56,205 nucleotides of DNA from Candidatus Hydrogenedentota bacterium (GTDB taxonomy: Bacteria; Hydrogenedentota; Hydrogenedentia; Hydrogenedentales; SLHB01): NCBI GenBank assembly GCA_020849535.1, contig JADLGB010000237.1:1-56205 (forward strand), read 5' to 3'. This document shows, one piece after another, positions 8,504 through 16,322 of this stretch. Both the position numbers and the translations under genes were made by a program. Positions within the stretch are counted from its first letter, which is position 1. Each line of letters starts with the position of its first letter. Below the pieces are notes generated by a model, which did not search any database, was not told where the DNA came from, and saw only the letters and a program-made list of their open reading frames with translations.

Positions 8504-9460
8504 TTAGTCAGCGCCCCGTCCAGGCAGGACGTTCTCACCGGCACGGCGCAACGCCGCGGCCATCGTCTTCACCGCCTGCGCGGCGAGTGGACGCAGCGGA
8601 GGCCGGGCAACCGGCGATGCGAGTTTGCCCGTGAGATAGGCGGCCATCTTCATGCGCTGATGCGCGTCGGCCGATGGTTCGCCAAATGCGTAAATGGCCT
8701 TGGCCAGCGTATCCACGCGATCGCGAAGGCTACGGGCGCCGGCCAGGTCGCCCGCAAGCGCTTTGTCCACGAGGGCGCCGATGAGTTCAGGCGCATAGCC
8801 CGCGAATCCGACCAGGGCGCCGTCCGCGCCTTCCAATAGGCTCGCGAGCAGGAACTCGTCGTGGCACGTGATGATGCTGACATCCGGAGCGGCCTGGCGC
8901 AAGGTCTCATAGTCGTGATGTTGCCGCGCCATGTCGCGCGTACCCATCTTGATGCTCACGACATTGGACAGCGCCGCAATGTCCAGCATCTCCGCGAGGG
9001 AATAGCCAGCCTTGGTCCACGCGGGGTATTGGTGCAGCACGATGCCGATGTCCACGGCGTTGTTGACGTCCTCGACGAAACCCACGGCGGTTGCGCGGTT
9101 GCGTCCGAAGCGCAACCAGTGATGCGGAGGCATCAGCAGGATGGCGCTCGCGCCGGCTTCCTTGGCCGCCTGGGCCTGATCGATGGCATCAAGGCTTCCT
9201 TCGGCGCAGACGCCGCTGATCACGCGCACGCGTTGCCCCACGGAGGCCGCGGCAATTGCCGTCACTCGCGCGCGCTCGGCATTGCGCAAGGACGTGATCT
9301 CGCCGGTGTGGCCGTTCACGACGACTCCCTTCACGCAGGCGTGTCCCGCCACCCAGGACAGGTAATGGGCCAGGTCCTCCTCGTCGATGTCGAGGCGGTC
9401 AGTAAACGGGCACAAGGTTGCAGGGAAGAGTCCTGACCAGGCGCCGCGCGATTTGATCAT
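8504..9460 (-). CDS. Dihydrodipicolinate synthase/N-acetylneuraminate lyase family aldolase
   Basis: A 318-residue (beta/alpha)8 class I aldolase. The start at 9460 has GAGGGA about 9 bases upstream; an upstream extension to 9505 lacks one. The Schiff-base lysine is in VVSIKMGTRD, the catalytic Tyr in LHQYPAW, and the pyruvate-carboxylate loop GTTGE appears as GHTGE. Members of this family split or make 2-keto-3-deoxy acids. The context (symporter, reductase, glycosidase; no lysine genes) argues for a catabolic keto-deoxy-sugar-acid aldolase or dehydratase rather than DapA. Gene order suggests it is the first or second gene of the minus-strand operon ending at 4466. Confidence 0.87.
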   Translation of the reverse strand: MIKSRGAWSGLFPATLCPFTDRLDIDEEDLAHYLSWVAGHACVKGVVVNGHTGEITSLRNAERARVTAIAAASVGQRVRVISGVCAEGSLDAIDQAQAAKEAGASAILLMPPHHWLRFGRNRATAVGFVEDVNNAVDIGIVLHQYPAWTKAGYSLAEMLDIAALSNVVSIKMGTRDMARQHHDYETLRQAAPDVSIITCHDEFLLASLLEGADGALVGFAGYAPELIGALVDKALAGDLAGARSLRDRVDTLAKAIYAFGEPSADAHQRMKMAAYLTGKLASPVARPPLRPLAAQAVKTMAAALRRAGENVLPGRGAD

Positions 9461-9568
9461 GGTGAATAATCCCTCGTAGGTAAGCTCATGACTTCCGCAA
9501 TGCACACAGCCTACCCATTCGTGACTCGTGACGCAACGAGCACGAAACGGGAAGCGCGGATTCGCTTC

Positions 9569-12034
9569 TCAGAATGGAAGGGGACTCTGCGTGCCGCGTG
9601 GCGTAACGGCGATGAGCTGGCTTCCAATCCACGCGGTCGTGTACTCCACACCGTCCACCGTCTCTTTCTCGCGCTTGCAGGGAACCGCGAACGATAGATG
9701 CCCCTCCTGGCCCGCCGAAAGAGCACCGACGTGAGCAAACGAACCTGTCACGCTCAGAGGGACCTGCTGACCCCCGACCTCAACCTCGATGGTGCTGGCG
9801 TCTACCCAGGCGGGGATGCGGATGTCGAGGCCGGGGATGTCCGTCTTCGCATAGAACTCGATGTGGCCCTGTTGGGGAAGGTGGCTTGCGAGCGCAATGG
9901 CCTCGTCTTCGTAATCGAATAGCAGGTTCATTCTATACACGCCGTCCGCGTGTGTCGTCCGTTGGCGATAGCATTCGCTCATGGCATGCACCGCGCCCGA
10001 CGTGATATCGAGCGTGCTGATGGGCCAGTCGCCGGGCGCCATGCGATCGTTGGGAAGCTGCATGGCATAGCCGCCGATCGAACGGCGCACCGTGTCGCGC
10101 TCGGAGTCGTCCGCGGGGTTGGACTTATCGCGCAGGATCGCGCGCAGCTCCTCTTCCCGGTGCTGGGTGGGAAGCAGCATGCCGCGCAGGTAGCGCTCAG
10201 CGACTTCGTAGTACTGCGGTTTTCCCGCAGCGCCGAGGATGAGGGCGGTCCGCACGACATCCCCGGTCTGATTGATCTCGCCACGGGAAATCACGTCCGC
10301 GGGATGCTCCGGAAACACTTCATCGCCCCAGCCCCAGGAACTGAAGTACTCGGGCACGCCCACATCCATGATCCGGGCGCAGGCGCTGAGCATGTCCTTA
10401 TCATTGGTGCGCACCGCGTAAGCCGCGATACCGCTCAGTGAAGAGGTGATGGAGTGGACGTGCCCCGAGGAGCGTTCCATCGGCGCGAAGCGGCCATCCT
10501 CCAGAAAGATCGTCTTGAGCCCCTGCCTCGCGTAAAGGCCCGCGAGCTTCAGTGCCAGCGCATCGCCGCTGCAGTCGTAGTAGGCGAGCAGCGCGTCCAC
10601 CATGCGCGCGGCGTTGGCGGGAGCAAGTCCCATCCAGCGATCACGCGCCGCGGGGTCGGATGCAAGATCAATGGACCAGAGGCCTTCTTCACTCGTAATG
10701 CTATCCAACGTGACTAGCATCTGGTGCGCTGTCTCTTTGGCCCACTCCGATTGGCGGCCGGAGATCAGAGCCCAAAGTCCGTATAGCCCTTCCCGCATGT
10801 TGTGGAACTCCACAAAGCGTTCACCGCCGCGCTCGGGATCGTAGTAGGAGTTCAAGTGGTCGGGATTGTCGAAAGAACTCTTGCAGTAACGCTCGAGGAT
10901 CGCGAGTCCATCCTTCGGAAAGGGGACCTGCGCCGCCTGCTCGGCAATCATGCATCCCAGCAGGCAACGGCCCACCACGTGCGGGATGCCGATGTTCACG
11001 GAGTGGCGCATCTTGCCGGTGCCGTCCGCTTCTCGATTGACGAAGAAGAACGGCTCGTTGTCCTTGTCACGGTCGTACAGGTTGTTCAGGTGTTGCACCG
11101 ACAGCGTGATGGCATCGCGGATGCCCGTTCGGAGGGGTAGTGCCTGCGGATTGAGCGCGCCGTTGCCATCGGCGAGGAACGCATCGATGCTGGGCCACGA
11201 TTTCACGATTCGCGGCGATACCATGCGCGCGCGCCGCTGCTCCTCCACGCGGCGCAGCAACGCCTGTTCGCCCTCAGCGCGTTCCACCTCGCTCACCCGC
11301 AACACAGATTCGATACTCTCGCACTCCGTAGTCTCAAGCGCGCGCCCGTATAACAAAACCTGAGCAATATCGCCGTGAAAGAAATTGCGCTCCATGCCCG
11401 CGTAACACCGCGAGCCGATTCGGAGCACGTCCATGATCGTTTCCGCAGGCGAAACTGGCCGGGAACCCTCGGGAATTCCGTCTATGAAGAGATCTACCTG
11501 CTGACTCGCGCGCACCACGGTAATGACATGCATGCCGCCGCAGGCGTAGGAGTTCTTCATCTGATCGATTTGGCCGGAAATGCGTCCGGCTCCCTCGATG
11601 CTAATCTGATCGAATGCTTGCGAAGACTGGTACAGATCAACCGTAAAACCGGGGTCGTAGTCGTGGCCTTCGACGGGGGCCGCCGAACAAAGCCCGCCGC
11701 CCCGGCATGGGCGAAAGGGTGCTGCCACGACAATCAGCGTCCACGTATCCGCCCTGCGATTGAAGGCAGGAACTCGCAAGACATCGTCGAGTCCATCAAA
11801 ACGCAGCGCGGGCCGCTGCGCGCCATCGCCCGCGATGAACAGGGGCCGTTGTTCCCCGGAAGCGACCGCGACGCATGGCGGAGAGGCCTTGCTTGCCCAC
11901 GATGAGACACGCCCGGATTCAAGCGTGAGCGTTGTAGCATCGGCCGCGTCAAACCATGCGAGCAATTCCGCGGCCGGGATTGGTGCGGAAACAGCGGACA
12001 AGCACGAGAGAATACCAACCGTGAGATGCAACAT
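9569..12034 (-). CDS. Secreted LamG-like domain plus GH127-like (alpha/alpha)6 barrel protein
   Basis: An 821-residue protein with a short signal peptide. About residues 25-245 form a concanavalin A/LamG-like module (LLAWFDAADATTLTLESGRV, RPALRFDGLDDVLRVPAF, VDLFIDGIPEG, GDIAQVLLYGRALE). The rest is an (alpha/alpha)-barrel-like region followed by a beta-sandwich with IEFYAKTDIPGLDIRIPAWV, which resembles the C-terminal domain of GH127/GH146 beta-L-arabinofuranosidases. The assignment to a GH127-like family is by pattern only, and I cannot point to the Cys/Glu catalytic site with certainty. It lies 108 bases before the aldolase gene on the same strand and may start the operon. Likely role: release of sugars from a glycan outside the cytoplasm. 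Confidence 0.68.
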   Translation of the reverse strand: MLHLTVGILSCLSAVSAPIPAAELLAWFDAADATTLTLESGRVSSWASKASPPCVAVASGEQRPLFIAGDGAQRPALRFDGLDDVLRVPAFNRRADTWTLIVVAAPFRPCRGGGLCSAAPVEGHDYDPGFTVDLYQSSQAFDQISIEGAGRISGQIDQMKNSYACGGMHVITVVRASQQVDLFIDGIPEGSRPVSPAETIMDVLRIGSRCYAGMERNFFHGDIAQVLLYGRALETTECESIESVLRVSEVERAEGEQALLRRVEEQRRARMVSPRIVKSWPSIDAFLADGNGALNPQALPLRTGIRDAITLSVQHLNNLYDRDKDNEPFFFVNREADGTGKMRHSVNIGIPHVVGRCLLGCMIAEQAAQVPFPKDGLAILERYCKSSFDNPDHLNSYYDPERGGERFVEFHNMREGLYGLWALISGRQSEWAKETAHQMLVTLDSITSEEGLWSIDLASDPAARDRWMGLAPANAARMVDALLAYYDCSGDALALKLAGLYARQGLKTIFLEDGRFAPMERSSGHVHSITSSLSGIAAYAVRTNDKDMLSACARIMDVGVPEYFSSWGWGDEVFPEHPADVISRGEINQTGDVVRTALILGAAGKPQYYEVAERYLRGMLLPTQHREEELRAILRDKSNPADDSERDTVRRSIGGYAMQLPNDRMAPGDWPISTLDITSGAVHAMSECYRQRTTHADGVYRMNLLFDYEDEAIALASHLPQQGHIEFYAKTDIPGLDIRIPAWVDASTIEVEVGGQQVPLSVTGSFAHVGALSAGQEGHLSFAVPCKREKETVDGVEYTTAWIGSQLIAVTPRGTQSPLPF

Positions 12035-12243
12035 GGGTCCTCATTCGCTTCGTTGTCTGCGGCCCCCATTTGCGCGGTACACCCGAAGCGCGCCTCACCT
12101 TAACAGGGGTGCCGGAAGCGGTCAAGCGGGTGAGGCGAGCCGGAGCAGGCGGGGCAGCAGATAGTTGCGGAATTTGCTTCTCAAGAAGAGGCGGCAGGGA
12201 TGACGGCGCCACGCTGGACTCACTCGGTCAATGGTAGAGCCGC

Positions 12244-13029
12244 TTAGACGTCGCCTGCGGGAGATAACCTTGCACGCTCACGGATCATACTCGTGAATCT
12301 CCTTGCGCTGACCGGACGGCCGGCGATCAGCTTTCCATCATAGAGAATACAGAACATGCCGTAGGGCGTTGGAAGTCCCCTTGACGCCTCGGCGCTGCTG
12401 ACTCGAACGACTTTCGGCTTCAGCCCCAAGGTCCTAGACACCTCCGCAATCTCCTCCACCCACTTGGGAACCATGGGACACTGATCGGCGGCCAGGATCG
12501 TGAGCCCGTGCTTGTACCTTTTAGGTAGTAGCTCCCTGTCAACGTTGAAACGAGGATCGGGGGCTCCTTTCTTGAATTTCTTGACGAGCAACTCGTAGGG
12601 AGGGAAGCTGTCCACCGAGACAAAACCCGCTTTAACGAACAGCCCATTTCCTGCCATGAAGCTGTCGGAACTGGTCACAACGGCGACCCCATTGCAGTTG
12701 CTCTTCTGCGCGTCCCTGAGACAACTATCCAATAGGAGCGTGCCGACCCCCTTCCCCCCATGTTTTCGGTTGACCATCAAGCAATGGATGAGAAGGTACC
12801 CCTCCGCCTCCACCGGTCTCCACGCCTGATTGCCGGGGACGTACTCGATGGTCCCGATATCACCGAATTCGCGCGAGCGGAGCACCTTGAGCCTCAGGCC
12901 TTCCGGGTAGCGCTTTTTGAGCCAATCCGCTTTCCGGCGATACCCCTCGTTGTTGGCGTTCTTGCGGCCACAGAAGCTGCACCCGCCGATGTTCTCGGCA
13001 TTCGTGTCGATGATTTCGTACTCTGTCAT
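12244..13029 (-). CDS. GNAT N-acetyltransferase with C-terminal YoaP-like domain
   Basis: This 261-residue protein combines two parts. Residues about 45-140 are a GNAT fold: YLLIHCLMVNRKHGGKGVG is beta4 and the acetyl-CoA pyrophosphate loop (R/Q-x-x-G-x-G/A), followed by LLDSCLRDA and GNGLFVKAGF. Residues about 170-255 match the YoaP-like C-terminal domain, with a thioredoxin-like order and a CPMVPKW segment where some relatives carry a functional Cys. GAAGGAAGCAGGAAG is a good ribosome site. An early CSFCGRK motif could bind metal. It stands alone on the minus strand and looks unrelated to the sugar cluster. Known relatives are small-molecule or protein acetyltransferases of unsettled substrate. 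Confidence 0.78.
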   Translation of the reverse strand: MTEYEIIDTNAENIGGCSFCGRKNANNEGYRRKADWLKKRYPEGLRLKVLRSREFGDIGTIEYVPGNQAWRPVEAEGYLLIHCLMVNRKHGGKGVGTLLLDSCLRDAQKSNCNGVAVVTSSDSFMAGNGLFVKAGFVSVDSFPPYELLVKKFKKGAPDPRFNVDRELLPKRYKHGLTILAADQCPMVPKWVEEIAEVSRTLGLKPKVVRVSSAEASRGLPTPYGMFCILYDGKLIAGRPVSARRFTSMIRERARLSPAGDV

Positions 13030-13277
13030 CTTCCTGCTTCCTTCGGTTCCCTGGACCGTGCACTCTTCGCAGGTTCAGGCGCAACAATCGCGTCTAGTGC
13101 CCTCACACTGATGCCGCGCATGCGATCGCGCGCCGCGGGCCCGTTTTACTGGATGAATCGCGTGGCTCCGTCTGTCGCAGTAGTATCGCGCTAGACACTG
13201 ACGCAATAATAGCACGACGAGGTGGATTAGACAACGCGGCGCTCGGGATTCACAGGTCGTTCGCGGTACTGTCCTGC

Positions 13278-13960
13278 GCCCCTGCCGGGGCTTTCGTAAG
13301 GAGAGGGCATGTGAACCCCGGGTTCCGCCTGCGGCTCCACCCGGGGCTATGCACCTGCGCCCCTGCCGGGACTTAGACGTGGCGATGGGCGTGGCAGACT
13401 ATGTGAAACCGCCAAGCCGATCGCTTGAGCGAAGCGCTGTGCTGTCACGCCTGGGGCGCGACGAGCGAGGCAGTACCAGAACGCCGGTCTCTGGCCTCTC
13501 CGCGTAACTTCGCGAACTCCGCGCCTTTGCGTTTGGAACGAAGTGAAGACCATGGGCAAGGATGCCCATGCCACCTCGTTGGGTCTTATTCTTAGACTGG
13601 TGTTATCTGTGGACAATCTCTTCATCTTCGTCTCTGGCTTCGCACTCCGCGTTCCTCTGCGACCTCTGCGCCTCTGCGTTGAAGAATTGTCCAATCACGG
13701 GGGAGACGCCCGTTCCCCTTTCTATTCCTTTGTACGGCAGGGGCCGCGCCTTCAGCGCTCAAGTTCGGGGGGGCGGGCCTGTGCCCCAGGGCGTCGCTTC
13801 GCTCTGCCCTGGGCCAAGTTTGGCGCCGGCCCTTCAGGCCTCAAGAGGAACCGCACGCAGTCTCAGTGGGTTTTCTCTCCCTTGGCGTTCGTTCGCGTTC
13901 CGCCATATCATCTGCGTTCATCTGCGCCATCTGCGGACTATCGTCTTCGTTTGATTGCAG
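13278..13960 (-). repeat. Mosaic intergenic repeat, copy A (reverse orientation)
   Basis: Modules in order: a GCCCCTGCCGGGGC hairpin (13278-13291); a larger hairpin with arms CCCCGGGT (13316-13323) and ACCCGGGG (13339-13346); a second GCCCC-TGCC-GGGAC copy near 13359; a run with a roughly 9-base period built on TCTGCG (about 13645-13685); a hairpin with arms CCCAGGGC and GCCCTGGG (13785-13813); the phrase GGCGCCGGCCCTTCAGGCCT (from about 13822); and a final TCTGCG-rich block (about 13905-13945). The same modules occur reverse-complemented at 20600-21260 and partly at 27330-27580. Confidence 0.75.
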
Positions 13961-13976
13961 CCACGCCGCGATGCGC

Positions 13977-13982
13977 TATGAT
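13977..13982 (+). promoter_or_regulatory. Candidate -10 element for the gene at 14024
   Basis: TATGAT lies in the context GCGCTATGAT, with TTGCAG 16 bases upstream (13955-13960) as a possible -35. Two other genes in the window (at 18898 and 26338) are preceded by the near-identical GCGCTATACT. Confidence 0.35.
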
Positions 13983-14023
13983 AGGAGCGAGGAGCGAAAT
14001 GGCCTCAGCAGGGAGGGCACGTC

Positions 14024-15631
14024 ATGAGGGTTCTTGCACTTTTGCTTCTGTGCGCGTCCGCGTTTCCGGACGCATCGATCACGTACAACGGCATCCGCCA
14101 GCCCGACCCGTGGCCGCCGGTGCGGCCCGCGGTGCCCACGCGCGAGCCCATGCCCGTGCCGTATCTGGAGGAGATCCCGGACGTCATTCCCATCGACACG
14201 GGACGCCAGCTCTTCGTGGATGACTTTCTCATCGAACCCTGCACGCTTACGCGCACCTATCATCAGGCCGTATACCATCCCGCGAGTCCCGTGCTGGTCC
14301 CCGACGAACCCTGGGAAATGGACACGGAGTCTCAGGGCTTCCCGGCGCCTACGGCGATGCCCTTCAGCGATGGCGTCTGGTATGACCCTCAGGACCAGCT
14401 TTTCAAGATGTGGTACATGGGCGGGTACGTCAAAGCGACCTGTTACGCGCAATCCAAGGATGGCATTTATTGGGAGAAGCCGGAACTGGACGTCGTGCCG
14501 GGCACGAACATCGTGCAGACCGTGGGCCGCGACTCGAATGTCATCTGGCTGGATCACCTGGACCCGGATCCGGCGCGCCGCTTCAAGATGGTCGTGCACG
14601 AACTGCCCAACCCGGAAGAGGTCCTGTCCGTCTACTTCTCGAAAGACGGCATTCATTGGGGTGAGCGCGTGACGCAGACCGGGCCCGCGGGCGACCGGTG
14701 CACGGCGTTCTACAATCCGTTCCGCGGCGTCTGGGTGTACAGCGTGAAGGACAACTACTACGATCGGCGGCGGCGCTATCAGGAGAATGCGGACTTGGTC
14801 GCGGGCGCACCCTGGGTGTTGCGCGAGTTGCCGATGTGGGTGGGTGCGGACCGCTTGGACCCCATCCGTCCGGAGCTGGACATCTTTCCGCAACTCTACA
14901 ATCTCGATGCCATGGCGTACGAAAGCCTCATGCTCGGGTTCTTCAGCATCTGGTACGGTCAGCCGGAGGACCGGCCCAAGCCCAATTGCGTGTGCCTCGG
15001 ATTCAGTCGCGACGGGTTCCATTGGTACCGCCCCGACCGGCGTCCTTTTATCGGCGTGTCGGAAAAGCCCGGCGACTGGAACTGGGGCAACGTGCAGTCG
15101 GTGGGCGGTGGATGCCTCGTCGTGGGTGACACCCTGTACTTCTACGTGAGCGGTAGGAGCGGCGTGCCGGGGAAAAACACAAAAAGCTCCGGCATCTGCG
15201 CGACCGGGCTCGCCACGCTGCGTCGTGATGGATTCGTGTCCATGGACGCCTCCGGTGAGGAGGAGCGAATCATCACGCGCATGCTGCGGTTCAGCGGCAA
15301 ATACCTCTTCGTGAACGTGGACGCGCCGCAGGGCGAACTGCGCGTCGAGGTGCTGGACGAGAACCGAGAGCCCATCGAACCGTTCACCTACAAGAACTGC
15401 GTCCCCTTGCGGGCCGATTCCACCCTGGAGCAGGTGCACTGGACCTCCGGTGACGACCTGTCGTCACTGGCCGGCAAGCCGGTGCGCTTCCGCTTCCACC
15501 TGCGCGATGGCAGCCTCTATGCGTTTTGGGTCAGCCCGGACGAAAGCGGCGCGAGCCATGGCTATGTGGCCGCAGGCGGGCCGGGCTTCCCCGGGCCTGT
15601 GGATACCGTGGGAAAGGCTGGTCGGCAGTAG
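14024..15631 (+). CDS. Secreted five-bladed beta-propeller glycosidase-like protein
   Basis: A 535-residue product with an N-terminal signal peptide (MRVLALLLLCASAFP) and a GGGAGGG ribosome site. The body has repeated blade motifs of the GH32/GH43/GH68 propeller superfamily: RQLFVDDFLIEP near the N-terminus, GVWYDPQDQLFKMWYMGGY, AQSKDGIYWEKPELD, YFSKDGIHWG, LGFSRDGFHWYRP. The SRDG-x-HW strands are typical of this group. A C-terminal beta-sandwich (GELRVEVLDENREPIEPF, PVRFRFHLRDGSLYAFWV) follows. It is closely related in design to both halves of the protein at 31955. Activity on a specific glycan is not predictable and the catalytic acids are uncertain. Confidence 0.78.
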   Translation: MRVLALLLLCASAFPDASITYNGIRQPDPWPPVRPAVPTREPMPVPYLEEIPDVIPIDTGRQLFVDDFLIEPCTLTRTYHQAVYHPASPVLVPDEPWEMDTESQGFPAPTAMPFSDGVWYDPQDQLFKMWYMGGYVKATCYAQSKDGIYWEKPELDVVPGTNIVQTVGRDSNVIWLDHLDPDPARRFKMVVHELPNPEEVLSVYFSKDGIHWGERVTQTGPAGDRCTAFYNPFRGVWVYSVKDNYYDRRRRYQENADLVAGAPWVLRELPMWVGADRLDPIRPELDIFPQLYNLDAMAYESLMLGFFSIWYGQPEDRPKPNCVCLGFSRDGFHWYRPDRRPFIGVSEKPGDWNWGNVQSVGGGCLVVGDTLYFYVSGRSGVPGKNTKSSGICATGLATLRRDGFVSMDASGEEERIITRMLRFSGKYLFVNVDAPQGELRVEVLDENREPIEPFTYKNCVPLRADSTLEQVHWTSGDDLSSLAGKPVRFRFHLRDGSLYAFWVSPDESGASHGYVAAGGPGFPGPVDTVGKAGRQ

Positions 15632-15657
15632 CTCAGTGCCTTCTTATACCCAATAAA

Positions 15658-15805
15658 GACACAGGCGAGGGCGCCTGTGCCACACGCGCTTGCACGGCCT
15701 TGAGACATATTCTCTCCTGGTCCTTGGTGTGGCGAAGACCCTGGAAGCACCAGACAAGAGCCGCTAAAGAGATAGACGTGTGGCACAGGCGCCCTCGCCT
15801 GTGTC
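15658..15805. repeat. Paired-palindrome element, copy 1 (148 bp, 29-bp perfect terminal inverted repeats)
   Basis: The arms 15658-15686 and 15777-15805 are exact reverse complements. Each arm is itself a hairpin: ACAGGCG, loop AGGG, CGCCTGT, then the inner edge CCACACG. The left inner flank continues CGCTTGC, a word shared with the copies at 49501 and 51348. The 90-base core has no reading frame of note. The architecture resembles paired REP/BIME or MITE-like units. Confidence 0.9.
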
Positions 15806-15890
15806 CCATTCCGGACTTAGGGTGAGCTTTGGGATAGCTAACTTGGCAGCGGCGCACTGCCTCAGGCGGGAATTGGTCGGAAGAGGCGAT

Positions 15891-15920
15891 TTGACAAATG
15901 GCACGCCCATTCGCGAGAAT
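15891..15920 (+). promoter_or_regulatory. Candidate sigma70 promoter for rpmG
   Basis: A perfect -35 TTGACA (15891-15896) is followed after 18 bases by GAGAAT (15915-15920). It would give a leader of about 110 bases before the rpmG start. Confidence 0.4.
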
Positions 15921-16040
15921 ACTGCCCCGTCGCTCCAAGTAGGTGCGTCCTGTGGTCTTAGGAACACGGCGCGGCATTCGGGAGCACGCAAGTTCAGCGA
16001 ATATCGCGCATCGTGTGCGCAGCATGGGAGAACAGGTTTC

Positions 16041-16211
16041 ATGGCCAAGGCAAAAGGGAATGTGGTGCAGGTGATTCTGGAGTGCACGGAAGCCCCGGGC
16101 ACATCCCGCTACCACACGAAGAAGAACGTGCGGACATCGACCGGGCGCCTGGAACGGCGCAAGTACAATTCCAAACTTCGCAAGGTCACGCTGCACCGAG
16201 AGAAGAAGTAA
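16041..16211 (+). CDS. rpmG: 50S ribosomal protein L33 (bL33)
   Basis: The 56-residue protein matches bL33: MAKAKGNVVQVILECTE, then TSRYHTKKNVRTSTGRLERR, then a basic tail ending LHREKK. It is a large-subunit ribosomal protein near the E site. Only one Cys is present (ECTE), so it is the zinc-independent C-minus type, lacking the two CxxC pairs. A GGGAG site lies 10 bases upstream of the ATG. A strong terminator follows 18 bases after the stop, so it appears monocistronic. The usual partners secE and nusG are not next to it. Confidence 0.95.
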   Translation: MAKAKGNVVQVILECTEAPGTSRYHTKKNVRTSTGRLERRKYNSKLRKVTLHREKK

Positions 16212-16229
16212 GCGCTTTTACGTCATTGG

Positions 16230-16262
16230 TTTCCGCGCCTCTTGTGGCGCGGAAAGTCTTTT
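16230..16262 (+). terminator. Rho-independent terminator of rpmG
   Basis: A perfect 10-bp stem (TTTCCGCGCC, 16230-16239, with GGCGCGGAAA, 16246-16255) encloses a 6-base loop and is followed by GTCTTTT. Confidence 0.85.
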
Positions 16263-16267
16263 CCTGC

Positions 16268-16303
16268 GGGCGGCACATTCGCGAGACAGCGAAGGTGCCG
16301 CCC
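16268..16303 (+). promoter_or_regulatory. Long hairpin in the leader of the ABC transporter operon
   Basis: The arms 16268-16282 and 16289-16303 pair at 14 of 15 positions (GGGCGGCAC and TTCGC with GCGAA and GTGCCGCCC) around the loop GAGACA. It ends 19 bases before the ATP-binding protein start, has no T-run, and is not an obvious terminator. It could be an attenuator, an RNA-stability element or a second barrier to read-through from rpmG. Confidence 0.5.
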
Positions 16304-16322
16304 CTCTTTCGGGGCATCCCAC

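Larger units (their letters stand above)
13030..14023. other. About 1 kb intergenic region, repeat-rich, no supported gene
   Basis: The interval between two divergently oriented genes holds no convincing CDS. It contains the mosaic repeat copy A (13278-13960) and a weak plus-strand -10 element just before the gene at 14024. Open frames here translate to simple Arg/Ser-rich or periodic text typical of repeats. Confidence 0.7.
15632..16040. other. Intergenic region upstream of rpmG
   Basis: The stretch holds the paired-palindrome element (15658-15805) and a candidate promoter for rpmG. I looked for a tRNA, as often found near rpmG, and saw none. Confidence 0.6.

Noticed and set aside
12205..12250. 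tRNA-like string GGTCAATGGTAGAGC
   Set aside because: Resembles a tRNA D-arm, but no acceptor stem, anticodon arm or T-arm can be folded around it.
13278..13372. Repeated hairpins considered as CRISPR repeats
   Set aside because: The units differ in spacing and sequence, there are only two or three, and no cas gene is in the window.
13347..13694. 115-codon minus-strand frame (MDNSSTQRRRGRRGTRSA...)
   Set aside because: Translation of the nine-base periodic repeat, not a gene.
13976..15439. 487-codon minus-strand open frame
   Set aside because: Shadow of the propeller gene at 14024, which has a signal peptide, ribosome site and family motifs.
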